Assembly: GCF_963676685.1 (NCBI RefSeq)
Contig: NC_092356.1
Location: forward strand, 42,681,601-42,745,600
Direction of reading: 5' to 3'
Origin: Mytilus edulis
Taxonomy: Eukaryota > Mollusca > Bivalvia > Mytilida > Mytilidae
Length of the DNA: 64,000 nt
Program-made: the position numbers and the translations under genes
Notes under the pieces: generated by a model
The model's database searches: none
Seen by the model: the letters and a program-made list of their open reading frames with translations, nothing else
What the model was told of the DNA's origin: nothing
Part shown: positions 36,020-49,700 of the stretch, piece by piece
Numbering within the stretch: position 1 is the first letter of the stretch
Layout: each line of letters opens with the position of its first letter

Positions 36020-36560
36020 TATCTATAATACTAAAATTACGAGGTCCAATTTGTCAGCCGTCATCGGGTAAAAACGACAAATCAAAGAATTCAACTCTAT
36101 ATATAACTAATATAGGACAATGGTGTAGATTAAAAATTACACCACTCCAGACCCTTTTGTTTTCCACATAATTAATATTGCCAATAATTAGCAAGTTCCG
36201 GGTCTAATCCGATACCGATATCAATAGTATATTATTCACCTGTTAGCTATTACCTTATCTGTACGTTCCGCATTTGACAGGCGCACCACCAAACGGTGTA
36301 TTTAGGATTTTGCTATATACACGGGTCATAATCAAAGGGCTGACACTACTAAATTCAATCATTGTCAAATTGTTCCCCATTGTAACTTTATTCAGCAATC
36401 AGCAAGACTTTCTAAGATAACTAATATAGGAAAATGCTGTTGATTAAAAAATACCCCATTCCTGGATAGCCTGGACCTTTTGTTTTCCAAATAATTAATA
36501 TTTCAAATAATTACTAAGTTCCAGGTCGACGGGTTCAAACAGAAAGATTTGAAAGCAGAG
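36020..36560 (+). repeat. Pair of direct repeats
   Basis: 36103-36215 and 36417-36530 share ACTAATATAGGA, GATTAAAAA, CCTTTTGTTTTCC, ATAATTAATATT and AAGTTCCGGGTC / AAGTTCCAGGTC. The family is not identified. Confidence 0.55.
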
Positions 36561-38380
36561 AAAACTGTGTATCTTATAATCGACATGACTTTATCAGATG
36601 ACAATACCAATTACTAAAATAAGGCTTAGGCATAGTTATATACTTTAATTCAGTCACGGACCCGCGATATCACGACTGTGTACTTGTATATCATATTGTT
36701 TGCTTACATTCAAGTATTATATTATCTAGTTGCACTATTTGTGAAAATAAAGTAAGAAACTTCCAGCTACTTTAACTGACCCTTCAAAATTGAGAAAAAA
36801 ATATCCCTTCAAAATTGCAGTAATATGTTAACACTTTAAAGCATCTTACATGCATTATCAACATTCATCACTGATAAAGAATATTTATACTGTGACCAGG
36901 AACATATATATTGTTAGATATACTGATCCCAGCTGTCATATTGAATTGATTTTGACATTAAAATTTGTCAGAAAGTAATTTTGAGTTTCTGTATCAAATA
37001 TTTTCTGCTTTTTCTTTCATTTACATATATCTTTTGGTTTTCAATTCTAGTATTTATATTTATTTACCATGCATAGATGTATTTTGTCACCTGTCTAGAT
37101 TTTTTTCAGTTGATCGCCAAAACCCGGAATTACACTTATCCGCTTCCGGAATCGGATCCGTTATTGTTTTCACGGCAGCCATTTTGTTTTCAATGTTGTT
37201 TTTGTCAGTCAGATACGATTTTATTCGAATTTACACATTTTTTGTCGGCTATTTTCTTTATAATTCTAGCGGTTGAACAAAATAAACATCGCTGTCATGA
37301 ATAATAATGATGAAAATAAGTTTTGATATCGTTTATTTGGAGACTTTGGTAAAAAGCTTTGCAAAGCTTAATTTTGGAAGGTCTGTCGGGTGTAGCTAGT
37401 AACCAAGTCTAAAGTCCGACTTCAAAAGTGGAAGGTCGCGGATCTCGGATCACTGCTAATTTGAACCCTGCCTCCATATTGAAAAGATACGAAAATTTCG
37501 TCTTCTTATTTGCAATTGCCGCCAACAGCATGAACAGTTGAAATATTTTAATAGACTACTGACGTAGTTGACTACGTATTGACGACAAACAATATTCCTA
37601 CGACTTTTGTCATTTCAGAAATCTAAACTACTTGTCTTTAGAGATTTTCGGCGATTGAATATTTCATACATTTGTTCTATGACATCTTAGCCAAAAGCTC
37701 AGGGTATAATAATCTACATAAGGACTCCTAATGTGCTCCACTTCCTATGTGCAACTTCAAAACTGTTGGGTCGTTCGACGATCATTTAATTTTTTTCTGG
37801 TCATATTTTTTGTAATCGAGAATTAAAAGTATGAAATCAAAGAGCAGACTGCTCTGAGGGATACGATTCCCATAGTTTTCATTGACACATGTATAGCAGT
37901 TCTGCCAACTTTTCATTAAGCAAATGCGTGAGATTTGGCCAAAATTGAAAAGATCAAAGAGGAAAATAATAGATTCAAATACTGCCGCAAAAAAGCATGA
38001 ACATGCGTGAGTCTCGCTCATTTTTGGCAGCCCTGGTACACCTGGATAGTATTGTTTTCAAAACTGATTCGACTGCACATGCAAAATGTAATAATCTGAA
38101 TAGTCACTCAACTTTTAAAATAGCCAATTCCGGATACAAGTGTATGAGCAATTTACTTATTGTGTTTTATTTTTGTACTATCAATTCCAAGTTTTTTTTC
38201 CACAGCAGTCACTGAGAGTGAGAGAAGGTATTTCACTTCGTATCTTATCACCGCTAATTCTAGGAGGAACCCCATTTCTAACTCTTTAAATATTAATTTC
38301 CTTTGGGTCAGTGGGCATGACTCCTTTCCGTACACAATCCTCTGTTTAAATTGAGATCGTTGTTAATATATTAATACGAC
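36561..38380. other. No recognised gene
   Basis: Mixed intergenic sequence. The overlapping frames near 36965-37304 share no homology or splice logic that I can support. Confidence 0.35.
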
Positions 38381-38394
38381 GTTTATCGACATCT

Positions 38395-38517
38395 AACGAG
38401 TTAATTTTTCTTGACGAGTCGTATTGTATTTCGATTTTGACGGGAAATACTTCCGGAAGGGAGACAACTCGAAACGATAATATGGAAGACTCCATTTCGG
38501 CTGAATGGGTGTTATAG
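38395..38517 (+). promoter_or_regulatory. Possible promoter and first exon with an ETS-type motif
   Basis: ACTTCCGGAAG (38449-38459), a palindromic ETS-type core, lies in a locally CG-richer stretch. About 25 bp later comes ATGGAAGACTCCATTTCGGC and a possible donor TAG|GTAAAC. No partner exon was found, and the short frame stops before that donor, so any transcript could be non-coding. Confidence 0.2.
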
Positions 38518-38929
38518 GTAAACCTACATTTATTTTATTTAATTGATGCATATGATTTAAAATTATGCAACAACAATAACCCTCAATAGCAGACAGACAT
38601 AGAAAGAATCCCATGAGTTTCAAATTAATCAATGAAGCGTGGAATCCAGAGCAACCACTCAATCTGATACCCCTTGAAATCAAGAAAACTTTACGCATGC
38701 GCATTAATACATAAACAAACCTGTATCCCAAAAACTGTTCAATTAGTTATAAATAACGTAATATCCAACAATGGCACGTATTTTAGCATTTATTGAGTAG
38801 AACACAAATCTAGGGTGCTCGCATAAGGCAGCTTAAATGCCTAAAAACGTCACAACAAACACGAGCATAGCGAACGATTTGTGAAATATAAACACCGTAA
38901 GATGGCGCCAAAGGAACATCCCCATCTAA

Positions 38930-39245
38930 AAATGGAAAATTAACAATAGGGAACGAACAATCGTCTACTTCCTTCTGAATTCGGCAATAAGTCTCTTAAA
39001 TATTCTGGAGTTCTATTTTTCAAAATGTTGTAATAAAGAATAAGTCTATGATTGTGTCCTCTTTCAGATATTTTCCCCATCGAGTTTCAACATATAAATT
39101 ATTAATACTGGTGAGTTTAGTACCCCCATGATGACCAGGGCTGCGTCAAGCTGGATATTTTCAAGTAAGCAATCAAATTCTGGTTTTTGAGAGTACCAAA
39201 CGACATTGCCCTATTCAAGAATTGGGCGAACAAATGATTTGTAAA
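38930..39245 (-). pseudogene. LINE fragment, C-terminal part of a reverse transcriptase ORF
   Basis: Read from 39245 leftwards: YKSFVRPILE, stop, GNVVWYS, then PEFDCLLENIQLDAALVI and, after a frame change, ETRWGKYL. The pattern SFVRPILEYGNVVW...LE-x-IQ-x2-A is the usual segment after the RT thumb in Jockey/CR1-type LINEs. Stops and frameshifts show it is dead. It abuts a Helentron-like element at 39247. Confidence 0.7.
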
Positions 39246-39246
39246 T

Positions 39247-40065
39247 TTTAGCTCATCGGGGCCCGAAGGTCCCCATGTGAGCTTATGAATCACTTGACGT
39301 TCGTCGTTGTCGTCTGTCGTCGTAAACTATTTCAAAATTCATCTCCTCTGAAACTACTGGGACAAATACCTCCAAACTTTAACTAAATTTCCCTTAGGGT
39401 ATCTAGTTAATAAATTGTATCCGAAGTTTTGATCCATCGACAAACATGGCCGCCATAGCTAAAAATAGAACATAGGGGTCAAATGCTGTTTTAGGGATGA
39501 AATTGTTCAATTGGTCAGACTCTATCAACCCTAAATTTTTCAGACGAATCGAACAACCAATTGTTGGGTTGCTGCCACTAAATTTGTAATTTTAAGGAAA
39601 TTTTGCAGTTTTTTGATAATATCTTGAATATTATTAAAGATAGATATAAACTGTTAACAGAAATAATGTTCAGCAAAGTAAAATCTACAAAAAAGTTAGT
39701 TTGACCAAAATGGTCAATTGACCCCTTAAGAAGTTATTGCCCTTTAAAGACAATTTTACACAATTTGTTCATCAAGTTTGCTAACATTTAAAAATCTTCT
39801 CCTCTGAAACTATTGTGCCTAAAACTTCTTAACTTTAAATGAATATTCCTTCAGTTAATGAATTTAGTTTGTGAATTGTCCGTCGACAAACTTGGCCGCC
39901 ATGGCTTAAAATAGAACAATGGGGTCAAATGCAGTTTTTTTTTGGTTTATATCTCAGTAAATTAAGCAAACAAATGTTTAAAGGGGCAAGATCTATCAGC
40001 CTTGAAATTTTCAGACACATTGTTGGGTTGCTGCCACTAAATTGGTTATTTTAAGGAGGTTTTGA
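39247..40065 (+). mobile_element. AGCTCAC-family Helentron-like element, 3'-truncated copy
   Basis: It opens TTAGCTCATCGGGGCCC with fold-back GGTCCCCATGTGAGC, then a short GTCGTC run and about 1.5 core units (ATCTCCTCTGAAACTACTGG, TGACCCCTTAAGAAG). The closing GGTGAGC hairpin is missing. Confidence 0.6.
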
Positions 40066-41267
40066 ATAAACAAGGGTGTCTCACCGTCATTTAAGCGGTC
40101 TCAGGTAGGTTTTTGCTATATATTTTGAATATCCAACTGGCACTTTGGGCCCTCCGTAAACATAGAAGACAGGAAGTGTACCCGAATTCCTTTTAGTTTG
40201 TATCTACTTATAACTAACTGTCTGCTTAATATTTGCCAGATTGAGAGATCAGGGGGCTTTCACAATTGCCCTGTGCCCTTTGTCCTGAAATTTTGACAAT
40301 TTAAAAAAAAATCATATAAAAACTCACTTACTTTTCATAAAAAGTACATCCTTAGATTCCTGAGATATTTTTCTCGACGTTTAAATAGGTCACATGGTGA
40401 TCTGCGGAGGTTTTGTGTCTTGTTTTACTGATTTATGAACTTACTTTCAACTTTTCATCATCAATTTCTTCGTCCGTCGAATCCTTTCAGATTTTTCCTA
40501 AACTCCGTGTTGTTTTTAGAAAGGGTTGTGTTTTGAAAGGGAAGTAACTCCTTACTAACCCCATATGGTAACTAACCATATATGGTAACATACCTATATA
40601 TTTTTAGGACACCCTATATCAAATATACATAAGTCACCACGTGTATTCCTTTAATCAATCATATCCTCTATGAATCTATAGGAGGTAAGATAAGTGCACA
40701 TGTGTATATAATAAAAAAATATGTACGTATATATGATAAAGGGATTGTTTTAGATACCAGGATAGTCGTCTGATGTGTGAATATTTTGATTGTATCGTAT
40801 TTGTGATTGACTGTAAATTGCATTGTGGGTTGTGCATGCATATCCGGAGATTCCAACCCTGTCAACTCACTCAGACTTTTCCCTTTTGAGTTCATGCTGT
40901 TCCCTCTTTTTGAATTTCTACCTAGCTTTGCATCATTATGATGGATCAACTAGATTTGAATATCGGTAAATCACTGCCTTCCAATTAAACAAACACAACC
41001 CAGAAATAGAGTTAATTCTTTCCAAGGTTTTAAAGACCATCGTCGATTGTATAACGTAAGATCGATTATGATTTTCGAGCAATCAGAACTTATAGCTTTC
41101 CATTGCATTTTACCGTGTTAAGTATTATTCTACAAATATCAAATCTGTTCGATGCAGTCTTGAGTATAATTATCATTCTGTTCGCTGCAGTGTTGAGTAA
41201 ATTGACCGCTGCATTGTTGAGTAAAGATCCATTAGGGGATTGCAACATTTGAAAATAAATCAAAACA
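40066..41267. other. Intergenic sequence upstream of the lectin gene
   Basis: AT-rich. It contains a doubled phrase CCATATGGTAACTAACCATATATGGTAAC near 40560 and a repeated TTGAGTAAA phrase just upstream of the start codon (41158-41226). No gene is seen. Confidence 0.35.
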
Positions 41268-44200
41268 ATGTATCGGTTTCTTTTTAAAGGATTTCATTCA
41301 ATATTGGTACTCTTTTCGTTCATTCCATTGTTTTCTTCATTAAACATACTTTATGCTCAAAGCAACCCAAATTTAGATGGAAAATATGGACTGAAGTATT
41401 CGCTTGAGGAATTACATACAAGGTCATTATTAGAATGCCATGTTAAATGTTATTCTAATCCAGAATGTTTAACTTATTTCTTTCATTTTAAAAAACAAAA
41501 ATGCATTTTACACCGTGATACATTCATGTACACAAAACCGGAAGTGACGGAAGGAGGATGGAGACATTACCACACAAAAGATGGTAAGTTTTAAATGCTT
41601 GTACAATGGTCTAGATTATAGGTCCTTCATTTCTGTATTCTTTAATTAAATAGGTTTTATTTTCTCTTTAGGCCATTTTTCTCTTTTCTTTGTATTTTAG
41701 CACCCGACTATTTTTTATTTTTATTAAACCGTTTTTTTCTAATTTTTAGTTTTTTTTTCTCTCCCTTGTATGCTCTGCTCCGTAAACCCCCATTCAGATC
41801 CTTATGTACGTTATATGGTAGTAATCATCAAATCAGGAGGGCAACATGGACGCATATACTTTCAAACGAAGCAGTTTTTCTTGGCATTAATTTTTAAAAA
41901 TGCAATTATAAATCATCTTATTTCAATTCTATATAAAAGTCACTTTGTTAGAAAGCAAACGGTATATAAGTCTCAAGAGTTAACGGATACGACGCAGGAC
42001 TGCCTTACATGTTAGAGGAGGGTTGGACACCCGTTAACATGTTTAACCCCGCCACATTTTATATGTGTCTGTCCCAAGTCAGGAGCATGCTATTCAGTGG
42101 TTTTCGTTTGTTGCTGTTTTACATATATATGGTCTTCGTTCATTATTGTGTACATAAATTAGGTCGTTTGTTTTCTCGTTTGAACGATTTTACATTTTGT
42201 CGTTTCGGGGCCTTTTATAGCTGACTATGCGGTATGGGTTTTTCTCATTGTTGAATGCCGTATGGTTACCAATAGTTGTTAAATATCTGTGTCATTTGGT
42301 CTCTTGTGAAGATTCCTCTCATTGGCAATCATATCATACAATTTTTGAAAATAATTATAGTCCCATAATGTCATGCCAGTGAAAAGGTACAGGAATAGTG
42401 ACAACACACGAAACAGTGCAAGACTGGCAGTAAAATGGTTCAGGAATTAAAGACACATAGTTTTTTTACAATACAAAAGGTACAGAGTTAAAAGATGTAA
42501 AATGTCTCATGACAGTAAAACGGTACAGAAATAAAAGGCTCATAGCTATAGTGTATTGACAGTACTTAAATGCATGAAGTGTTATAACGTTAAAAGTGTA
42601 CAATGTACATGATATAAAGGCCCATAGTGTCATGACAGTATGATGGTACAGGACTTAGAGGCACACAGTTTCACAACAGTAAAACGGTAAAGGACTTTTA
42701 GACACAAAGTGTACCGACAGTAAAACAGTACAAGACTGAAATCATATAGTATCACGACTGAAAGACACAGAGTGTCAGGATAGTAAAACGGTACAGGACT
42801 GATAGGTACATAGTGTCAGGATAGTAAAACGTAACAGGGCAAAAGACGCATAGTGTCATGACAGTTAACTGCACAGGAATCAAAGACACATAGTGTCATA
42901 CCAAAAAGGTAACGGAATCAAAGACAAAGTGTTATGACATTAAAATGGTACAGAAATCAAAGACAAAGTGTTATGACATTAAAATTGTACAGGAATCAAA
43001 GACAAATCGTGTCATGCATGACAATAAAAGTGTGTATAACATAAAGGCATAAAGTGTCATGACAGTTAAACGGTACAAGAATGAAAGGCACATGTTATCT
43101 AATACTAAGTAAATGGTATATTTGTACACTTTCAAGAAATTTAAATTTTGATTTTTTTTAGGAAGCTGTCGATGTCCACCGGCAGATGGATTCTGGTATT
43201 ATAGGAAGCTAGAATTGTGCTTTAATTTAAACGTACCGATGACACTCAACTTCTTAGTCGTTAAACTCAATTGTGCATCATTGAGTGCCGAGTTGATACA
43301 AATAGATTCGATCGACAAACAAGAATTCATTGAGTTCATCACAGGTATATTGTAATATGTATTTATATATATTGCCCCGCTCGCACTCATATATTCCCAT
43401 GTCCAGCGAACCACGAAATCGAGGGCAACAATCTAATTTTGCCCCACCTACGATAGTAAAGGGGCATTATGTTTTCTGGTCAGTGGGTCCGTCCGTCTGT
43501 TCGTCGTACCGTTCGTCCGTCCGATCGTCCGTCCATCCGTTCGTCCGTCCGTTTGTCCCGATTCAGGTTAAAGTTTTTGGTCAAGCTAGTTTTTGATGAA
43601 GCTGAAGTCCAATCAACTTGTTACTTAGTACACATGTTCCTTATGATAATGATCTTTCTGATTTTAAAGCCAAATTAGACTTTGGACCCCAAATTCATGG
43701 TCCACTGAACATAGAAAATGAAAGTGAGAGGAGTTTCAGGTTAAAGTTTTTATTCAAGGTAGTTTTTGATGAAGTTGAAGTCCAATCAACTTGAAACTTA
43801 GTACACATGTTCCCAATGGTAACTATGATCTTTCTTATTTTTTACCCGATTTCACGGTCCATTGAACAATGAAAATGATAGTGCGAGTGGGGCATCCGTG
43901 TACTTTGGACACTTTCTTGTTTTGTATATGTTTTCAAAAGTTTTGGTTATTATGAACATTCCCATGTCCAGTTAACCGCGAAATCGGGGCAATATATAAT
44001 CTATATCATTTCACCTTGAAGGTCATCTTCCAAAAGTATATTGACCACAGCTTCGCTTCGATCCACACACTTTTAAGTAGCTGACCAATCGGTCCATATA
44101 TTGCCGTATGGGTCGCAGTGTCAACTCATTGTTTTTGGTAGTTTTTTTTACTTATTTGGCCATTGTTGACGATACTTTACAGGATGTGACAAGATCTCAT

Positions 44201-45552
44201 GTAGGTTTTTTTTTCAAAGTAAATAACATAATATTCGAAATAAAATACACAACATATATTTTATTAATAAAAAAAAACACATTATAAATTTCTTCCGTCT
44301 TGGTTGTGTAAAAAAGTACTACTAGTAGTAGTTATAAATCATGTCAGAACGGAAGAACCATATTATTATTTTTCATACATAAATCACATTTTGCAACTTC
44401 ACCTCATAAGCTAACCAAACCTTCAAACAGACTTATTAAGAAGGGATAATTATACTTACTATACTGTTGTCTGGTCAATAAAGATGACATATTTTGGAAT
44501 TAATATTGATTCACTCATAGAATCGATGCATCGGGAATACACACATTTATTCTAAAACCAGTTGTTGGCATGATACGGGTTATATTCTTCTCATATATCT
44601 TATGATGATATGATACTAAACCCCTAACGAGAAGGATTGTGCTTGATTTTCAAATGATGAAGACATCATCTTTCAATCAGTTTAATTTAGGTCTGGAGCT
44701 GGCATGTTAGTAACTGCTAGTAGTCTTTTGTTAATTAATGTATCATTGTCATGTTTGCTTAGTTTTTTTTGCTACCTTTCCTGACATCGGACTCGGACTT
44801 CTTAATCTAAGTTTTACTGTGTGTATTGCTGTGTGTTCGTTTATTCTACATTGGCTAGAGGTATAGGGGGAAGGTTGCGATCTCACAAAACATGTTTAAG
44901 CCCACCGCATTTTTGCGCCTATCCCAAGTCGGGAGCCTCTGGCCTTCGTTATTCTTGTATGTTTTTTTTAATTTTAGTTCATTTATAAGTTTTGGAGTTT
45001 AGTGTGACGTCCATTTTCAATAAACTAGTACACATCTTTGTTTAGGGGGCAGCTGAAGCCTGCCTCCAGGTGCGGAATTTTCTCGCTGTGTTGAAGACCA
45101 ATTGCTGGCCTTGGGCTGTTTTCTGCTCTTTGGTCGGGTTGTTGTCTCTTTGACACATTCCCCATTTCCATTCTCAAATTTAAGTAGCAACACAATCAAA
45201 CAAGTATAATATCACATTTTAACTAGTGAAACAAGTTTTTGTTGACCTTGTAAGCATCTTTTACATTATATGGACCATAAGTAACTTAGTAAGGTTGGAA
45301 GATTTTGTTCATATTTCAGCAAACGAACCAACAAAGAGAGTATGTATCCAGGGCACAGATGCTTTATTTCCTGGGGTTTGGACGTTTGATGATGGAACCC
45401 CGATGAATTACTTCAACTGGAATGAGGACAGTCAAGAACCAGATGGGGGACAAGGGTATATAGAAATGATGCAGTCTGCTGGAGGTAGATGGCACGACGT
45501 AAGGAATTATAACCAGGCTTATCTGTGTCTCCCTATTTGTGAAAGGCGATAA
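41268..45552 (+). CDS. Secreted PAN/apple plus C-type lectin-like domain protein
   Basis: Three exons: 41268-41583, 43162-43344 and 45320-45552, both introns phase 1 with GT-AG ends. The product is 243 residues. Residues 1-30 are a signal peptide. Residues 31-105 form a short PAN/apple-like domain with Cys 57, 61, 67 and 79. Residues 108-243 form a C-type lectin-like domain: CPPADGFWYY, C125, C143 in helix 1, GVWTFDDGTPMNYFNW (185-200), E206-P207-D208 in the sugar-binding loop, W224-H225-D226 in place of WND, and C236/C240. The Cys pair of the inner disulfide is missing on both sides (G212 and N229 fill the usual sites), and the usual WIGG is VCIQG. PAN-lectin proteins of bivalves are generally extracellular recognition or adhesion factors; EPD leaves the sugar preference open. 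AATAAA at 45622-45627 ends the transcript. Confidence 0.88.
42005..42350 (+). repeat. Interspersed repeat in lectin intron 1
   Basis: TCCCAAGTCAGGAGCATGC, TTCAGTGGTTTTCGTTTGTTG, GGGGCCTTTTATAGCTGAC, GCCGTATGGTTACC and CATTGGCAATCATATC form the full repeat of which pieces occur at 26170, 27690, 44890, 49430 and 52670. Confidence 0.65.
42360..43100. repeat. Degenerate tandem repeat of roughly 40 bp in lectin intron 1
   Basis: The unit is near CATAGTGTCATGACAGTAAAACGGTACAGGAATCAAAGACA, in about 17 drifting copies. Non-coding. Confidence 0.7.
43456..43920 (+). repeat. CGTCCGTC-containing interspersed repeat in lectin intron 2
   Basis: AAGGGGCATTATGTTTTCTGG, a (CGTCCGTC)n run, then two copies of CAGGTTAAAGTTTTTGGTCAAG-like text (43565 and 43738), closing GGGGCATCCGTGTACTTTGG. 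It has one more internal unit than the copy at 8085. Confidence 0.65.
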
Positions 45553-45621
45553 AATCACAAATGATCTGAACTGATGATATAAGAAAACATTAGACCAAAT
45601 GTAAGGATTATTTGTATACTC

Positions 45622-45627
45622 AATAAA
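45622..45627 (+). terminator. Polyadenylation signal of the lectin gene
   Basis: AATAAA 70 bp after the stop codon. Confidence 0.75.
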
Positions 45628-45649
45628 GATTATTAATTTTTCTAGATTC

Positions 45650-46728
45650 TGACGATTCATTAAAAACCCATTACTGATGAGTGTATTGATAAGAATGAAT
45701 ATTAGTTGACATTTGTACAGCGATACTTCTGATACAGACACGACTTCGATGCATTTCTTAAGCTTATGTATATTGTATAATTGGTTTTCTTAAGCTTATG
45801 TATATTGTATAATTGGTGGTATTTCCTATTTCTACGGGAAATTTTGCTGTCTTATCAAGGATTACTGTCGATGTCGATTTTTTTTGTAAGATAAGGCTCT
45901 CGTTTTTTCTTCATAGACGTATTTACACGTGTATGCAAATTTGTCCGCCATTACTTAAAATCATACAAGTTCCCGTAAAATTTGACATCACAATTTAAAA
46001 AAATTGACGTCATAATTAAAAAGTGATTGTTGCTTGACGTCAGAAGATTATTCGGAGACAGACCTTAGGTCATCGGGACAAAATTCAGCTAAAAACCAAA
46101 AGTGTAAATACGTTTATTATAGTCCTGTTTAGTTTCTACCTGCAAGTTTTGAAAGTTTATGGCATTCTTGTAGGGTCATATGAAATTTGTGCAAGACATT
46201 TGTTAAAAAATTCATATTAATTGATATGCCTTGTAAACCATCAATTATCTGCTAACGTAAAAAGTTCTGATACTTCTTGTTGTGCTTTAAATTTTCAAGA
46301 ACAAATCATACAAATATTAAGGTTAACATATATGAACAGTAATTACATCAATGTATTGTAAGCCTCTGATATTTAGGTGGAGAAGCAACCTACCGTCTCG
46401 TAGATTGTATTTTTCAAATTTTTTATTGATTTTTATTATACTTCTGCTGTAATAGTTCGAGATATGTATAAGTGTTATGAGAAGGAGTTTCAGTTTCAAT
46501 CTGTTTATTGATAAGAAAAGAAAAATATAGTTCTAGCCTATATAGGGCAGTATTCAATAACTTTCAATCGGATTTGACAAATTGAAAAATTAATCGAAAA
46601 TTCTAACGAACTCGATAGTAATACTTAATAACAAGTCCGTACCTCTAGATCTTTATCTAAGTATATTTTCCCATTGTTATGCATATGAAGACAGGTTTAT
46701 ATAATATGCTAGGACAAAATATCATTAA
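45650..46728. other. No recognised gene
   Basis: AT-rich. It has a 39-bp direct repeat around CTTAAGCTTATGTATATTGT at 45757 and 45788. Nothing else is supported. Confidence 0.4.
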
Positions 46729-49700
46729 ATATTGAATCAAATATTAAGGTCTAGAAAACAATAATTTGTACAAATCAAAAGAAAAATTATAATAGTATTC
46801 AAAATTTTATGTTATACAAACACATCGCCTTTATTATAAATGTGTTTTTAGATTAATCCCACAAAGAGATGCAGGATTGTTTATCTCTCTTTTTAATCTA
46901 TATGTAACAAAAGAGATTTTAATAAGTGTGGTACAAAAAGAAATTAACAAACAAACAGAGTTCCATGTCCTTCTATTCAGTCTTTATGCACTGGAAATTC
47001 CACTATGATACTGATACTGGTCATTCCATACCACTGACATCAAATTTAATCACGGGATGAATCGCTTCATATTTTAGATTTTTTTTTACGTCTTTGTGTT
47101 GTTGGTTGTTGTCTCAGTAATGTATTGAATTCAGAAAACTATCAAATTCTAGTACCGAATGATATGTCTATATGTAACCCATTCAGTATACTTGCCTTTT
47201 AATTTAAATTCTCCCTCGCCCTGCTCGTCCGAATTTAAAGCATTTAATTTCTAATTCAATAGGCTATAAACAAGACAAACACAGATATAGGATTAGTTGC
47301 TCGCAGTAACATCTTATTTTCTCTTGCGATACAATATTTTATTTTACTGAATTGTACATATTTCTTCAATCGAAACATTATATAAACACATGACATATAA
47401 CATTGTTCCTCTTTCGCATCGTTTCTTTTCCCCATGCTAATGCCTCCAACGCCTGTACGTACAATAAACATAGCAGCAACTGCACATATACCTATGTGAC
47501 CAACTTCAATCCGACGTAACTGCGAGCACCTTCGATACTAATACATTTAAATCTCAAACTTTATATAGTACCTTTAAACCACACCCATAAAAACCGCCAA
47601 AACTTTCCTCGTGCCTCCTGCACCTAACATCAAACTTATAAATAGTACATACTGTTACAAAACCAGTATCCAAACTAGTTATACTAGTTCCCATCTGTAA
47701 ATATTAACTACAAATAGCAAACGGGAAAAACCCTATTTTAAACGAAATAAAATACATATTATATATAACTGGTATGCTTTTTTTTTTATTTATATGCCAA
47801 TGGCTCTGGTCTGCTGTGGTTTAAAATCTTATAATTGAGGTGATTATATTCATATTTATATATGATTATCAAAATTATTGTGTCAAATATTAAAATCTTT
47901 GTGATAAATTACTTTGCACTTCATGAACCCTTTAATTGATTTCAATAATATCGTATCCTATCTTATCTTAAACACCGAACCCACTTATACTCATTCTCAC
48001 AGACCAGTACCAAATATTAAGAAATAAGAGGCAGGGGTTTCCAATATGAAAGTGTTCAGCTTCCGTTCAATGGTTCAATTTGACATCACGATTGAATTAT
48101 GTGCCTAGTTTCCCTAGCGAACACATTCTGTAGGTAATCAAAGAATTGACCACTGAAGAGAAGAGATTATCGAAGTTTTTCTATCAACAATTTATGTATT
48201 AAAAACATTTTACAGCAATATTTTTTATCGCACAATGCCAGGTAATTTTGGCAGAGGATTTTTCTGTTGTCGAGTTGTCTTTCTTGCGATGCGTCAACAT
48301 GGTCAATGATAACCACATTGTGACATTGATAGCCTCCATCGATTTGAATTTAAAATCCCGCCCTTGACACGTCATGAAATAGAAGTTCCTTCATTGATTG
48401 ATGTGTGCTGAACACCACTTTGGGCACTATACTGCTATCGTGGTGGTCACTATTTACTAGTGGAGCAAACTGGATTGCCAAGAGATGACCTCCGACATTT
48501 GCAAACTGACAATCTTAGTCAATTAATATTAGAGTCGAGCGCACCTGCAACGTGCGAGACTCGGACTCACAACATCATTGTTGACATGATTGTGATACAG
48601 TAGTTTGACTACTTAAACCACTTCATAATAGAAGTTCCAAGGGGAACCATAGTCTTTAATCTTAATTCGTCTGGAACAAAAATTACAGTATTTGCCCCAT
48701 CCGAATTAAATGGTAAAGAATATTTGTTTCAGCAAGAATAGTTATATGGCATTGCTTATAGCAAAGTTTCCAGGGGATCTTCTCTAAGACGGAACAAAAA
48801 TACGTTGACAGGCATTCCTTACGGGGGTTTTCGTTATCATTCCGCCATCTTAATTTCTTTGTGGATTTTAGATAACACAAACTTTCGTTACCATCAACAT
48901 TATTCATGTTTTTTTTTTATAAAGTTCCCGGATCTTTAATATAAGATCAACAAAAAGAATTTCATGTGTGTAATGGACAATATTTGCCTTAGCTTTAGGA
49001 AGAATCACAGTTCGATATGTGTACTAAGTAATGAAATTAGTTTGGAGCCATAATCAATAAGATACAGCAGAAAATTCTTTAAAACGAAAAATGGTCAACC
49101 ATGAAATTCTCTTTAAACTGAACACCTATTATTTTGTACATCCCTAAACTAACAGAGCGAAGCTCTGAGATGGGATTGCGAACCAATTTAGTCTTTTCCC
49201 ATCTCGCAGTACAGTCTCTGATCAAGTAGGCCGTTTTTTTTGCTGTTCTATGACCGTTTGTTTTTCCGTTTGCATGGTTTTACACCAGTCAAAACTATTT
49301 AATTCAAGGTTCAACTTATATAAATAACAAGAAACGATTCAGGAAAATATAAACATTTCACACTAGAGGTTCAGGTAAGGGTGGAGGTTGGTATCTTTTA
49401 AAACGTTTAAATCCGCTTCATGTTTGCACCTGTCCAAAGTCAGGAACCTGATGTTAGTGGTTGTCGTTTGTTGATGAGATTCATAAATGATTCTCGTATT
49501 TTATATAGATTATACCGTTGGTTTTTCCGTTTGAATGGTTTTACACTAGTCATGTTTTGGGGTCCTTTATAGCCTGTTGTTCGGTGTGAGCCAAGGCTCC
49601 GTGTTGAAGGCCGTACCTTGACCTATAACTGTTTACTTTTATGAATTGTTATTTGGATGGAGGGTTTCCTCATTGGCACTCATACCACATCTTCTTATAC

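Noticed and set aside
43469..43678. Frames rich in PSVRPSVR
   Set aside because: Translation of the CGTCCGTC microsatellite in an interspersed repeat.
45364..45741. 125-codon minus-strand frame
   Set aside because: Shadow of the last lectin exon on the opposite strand.
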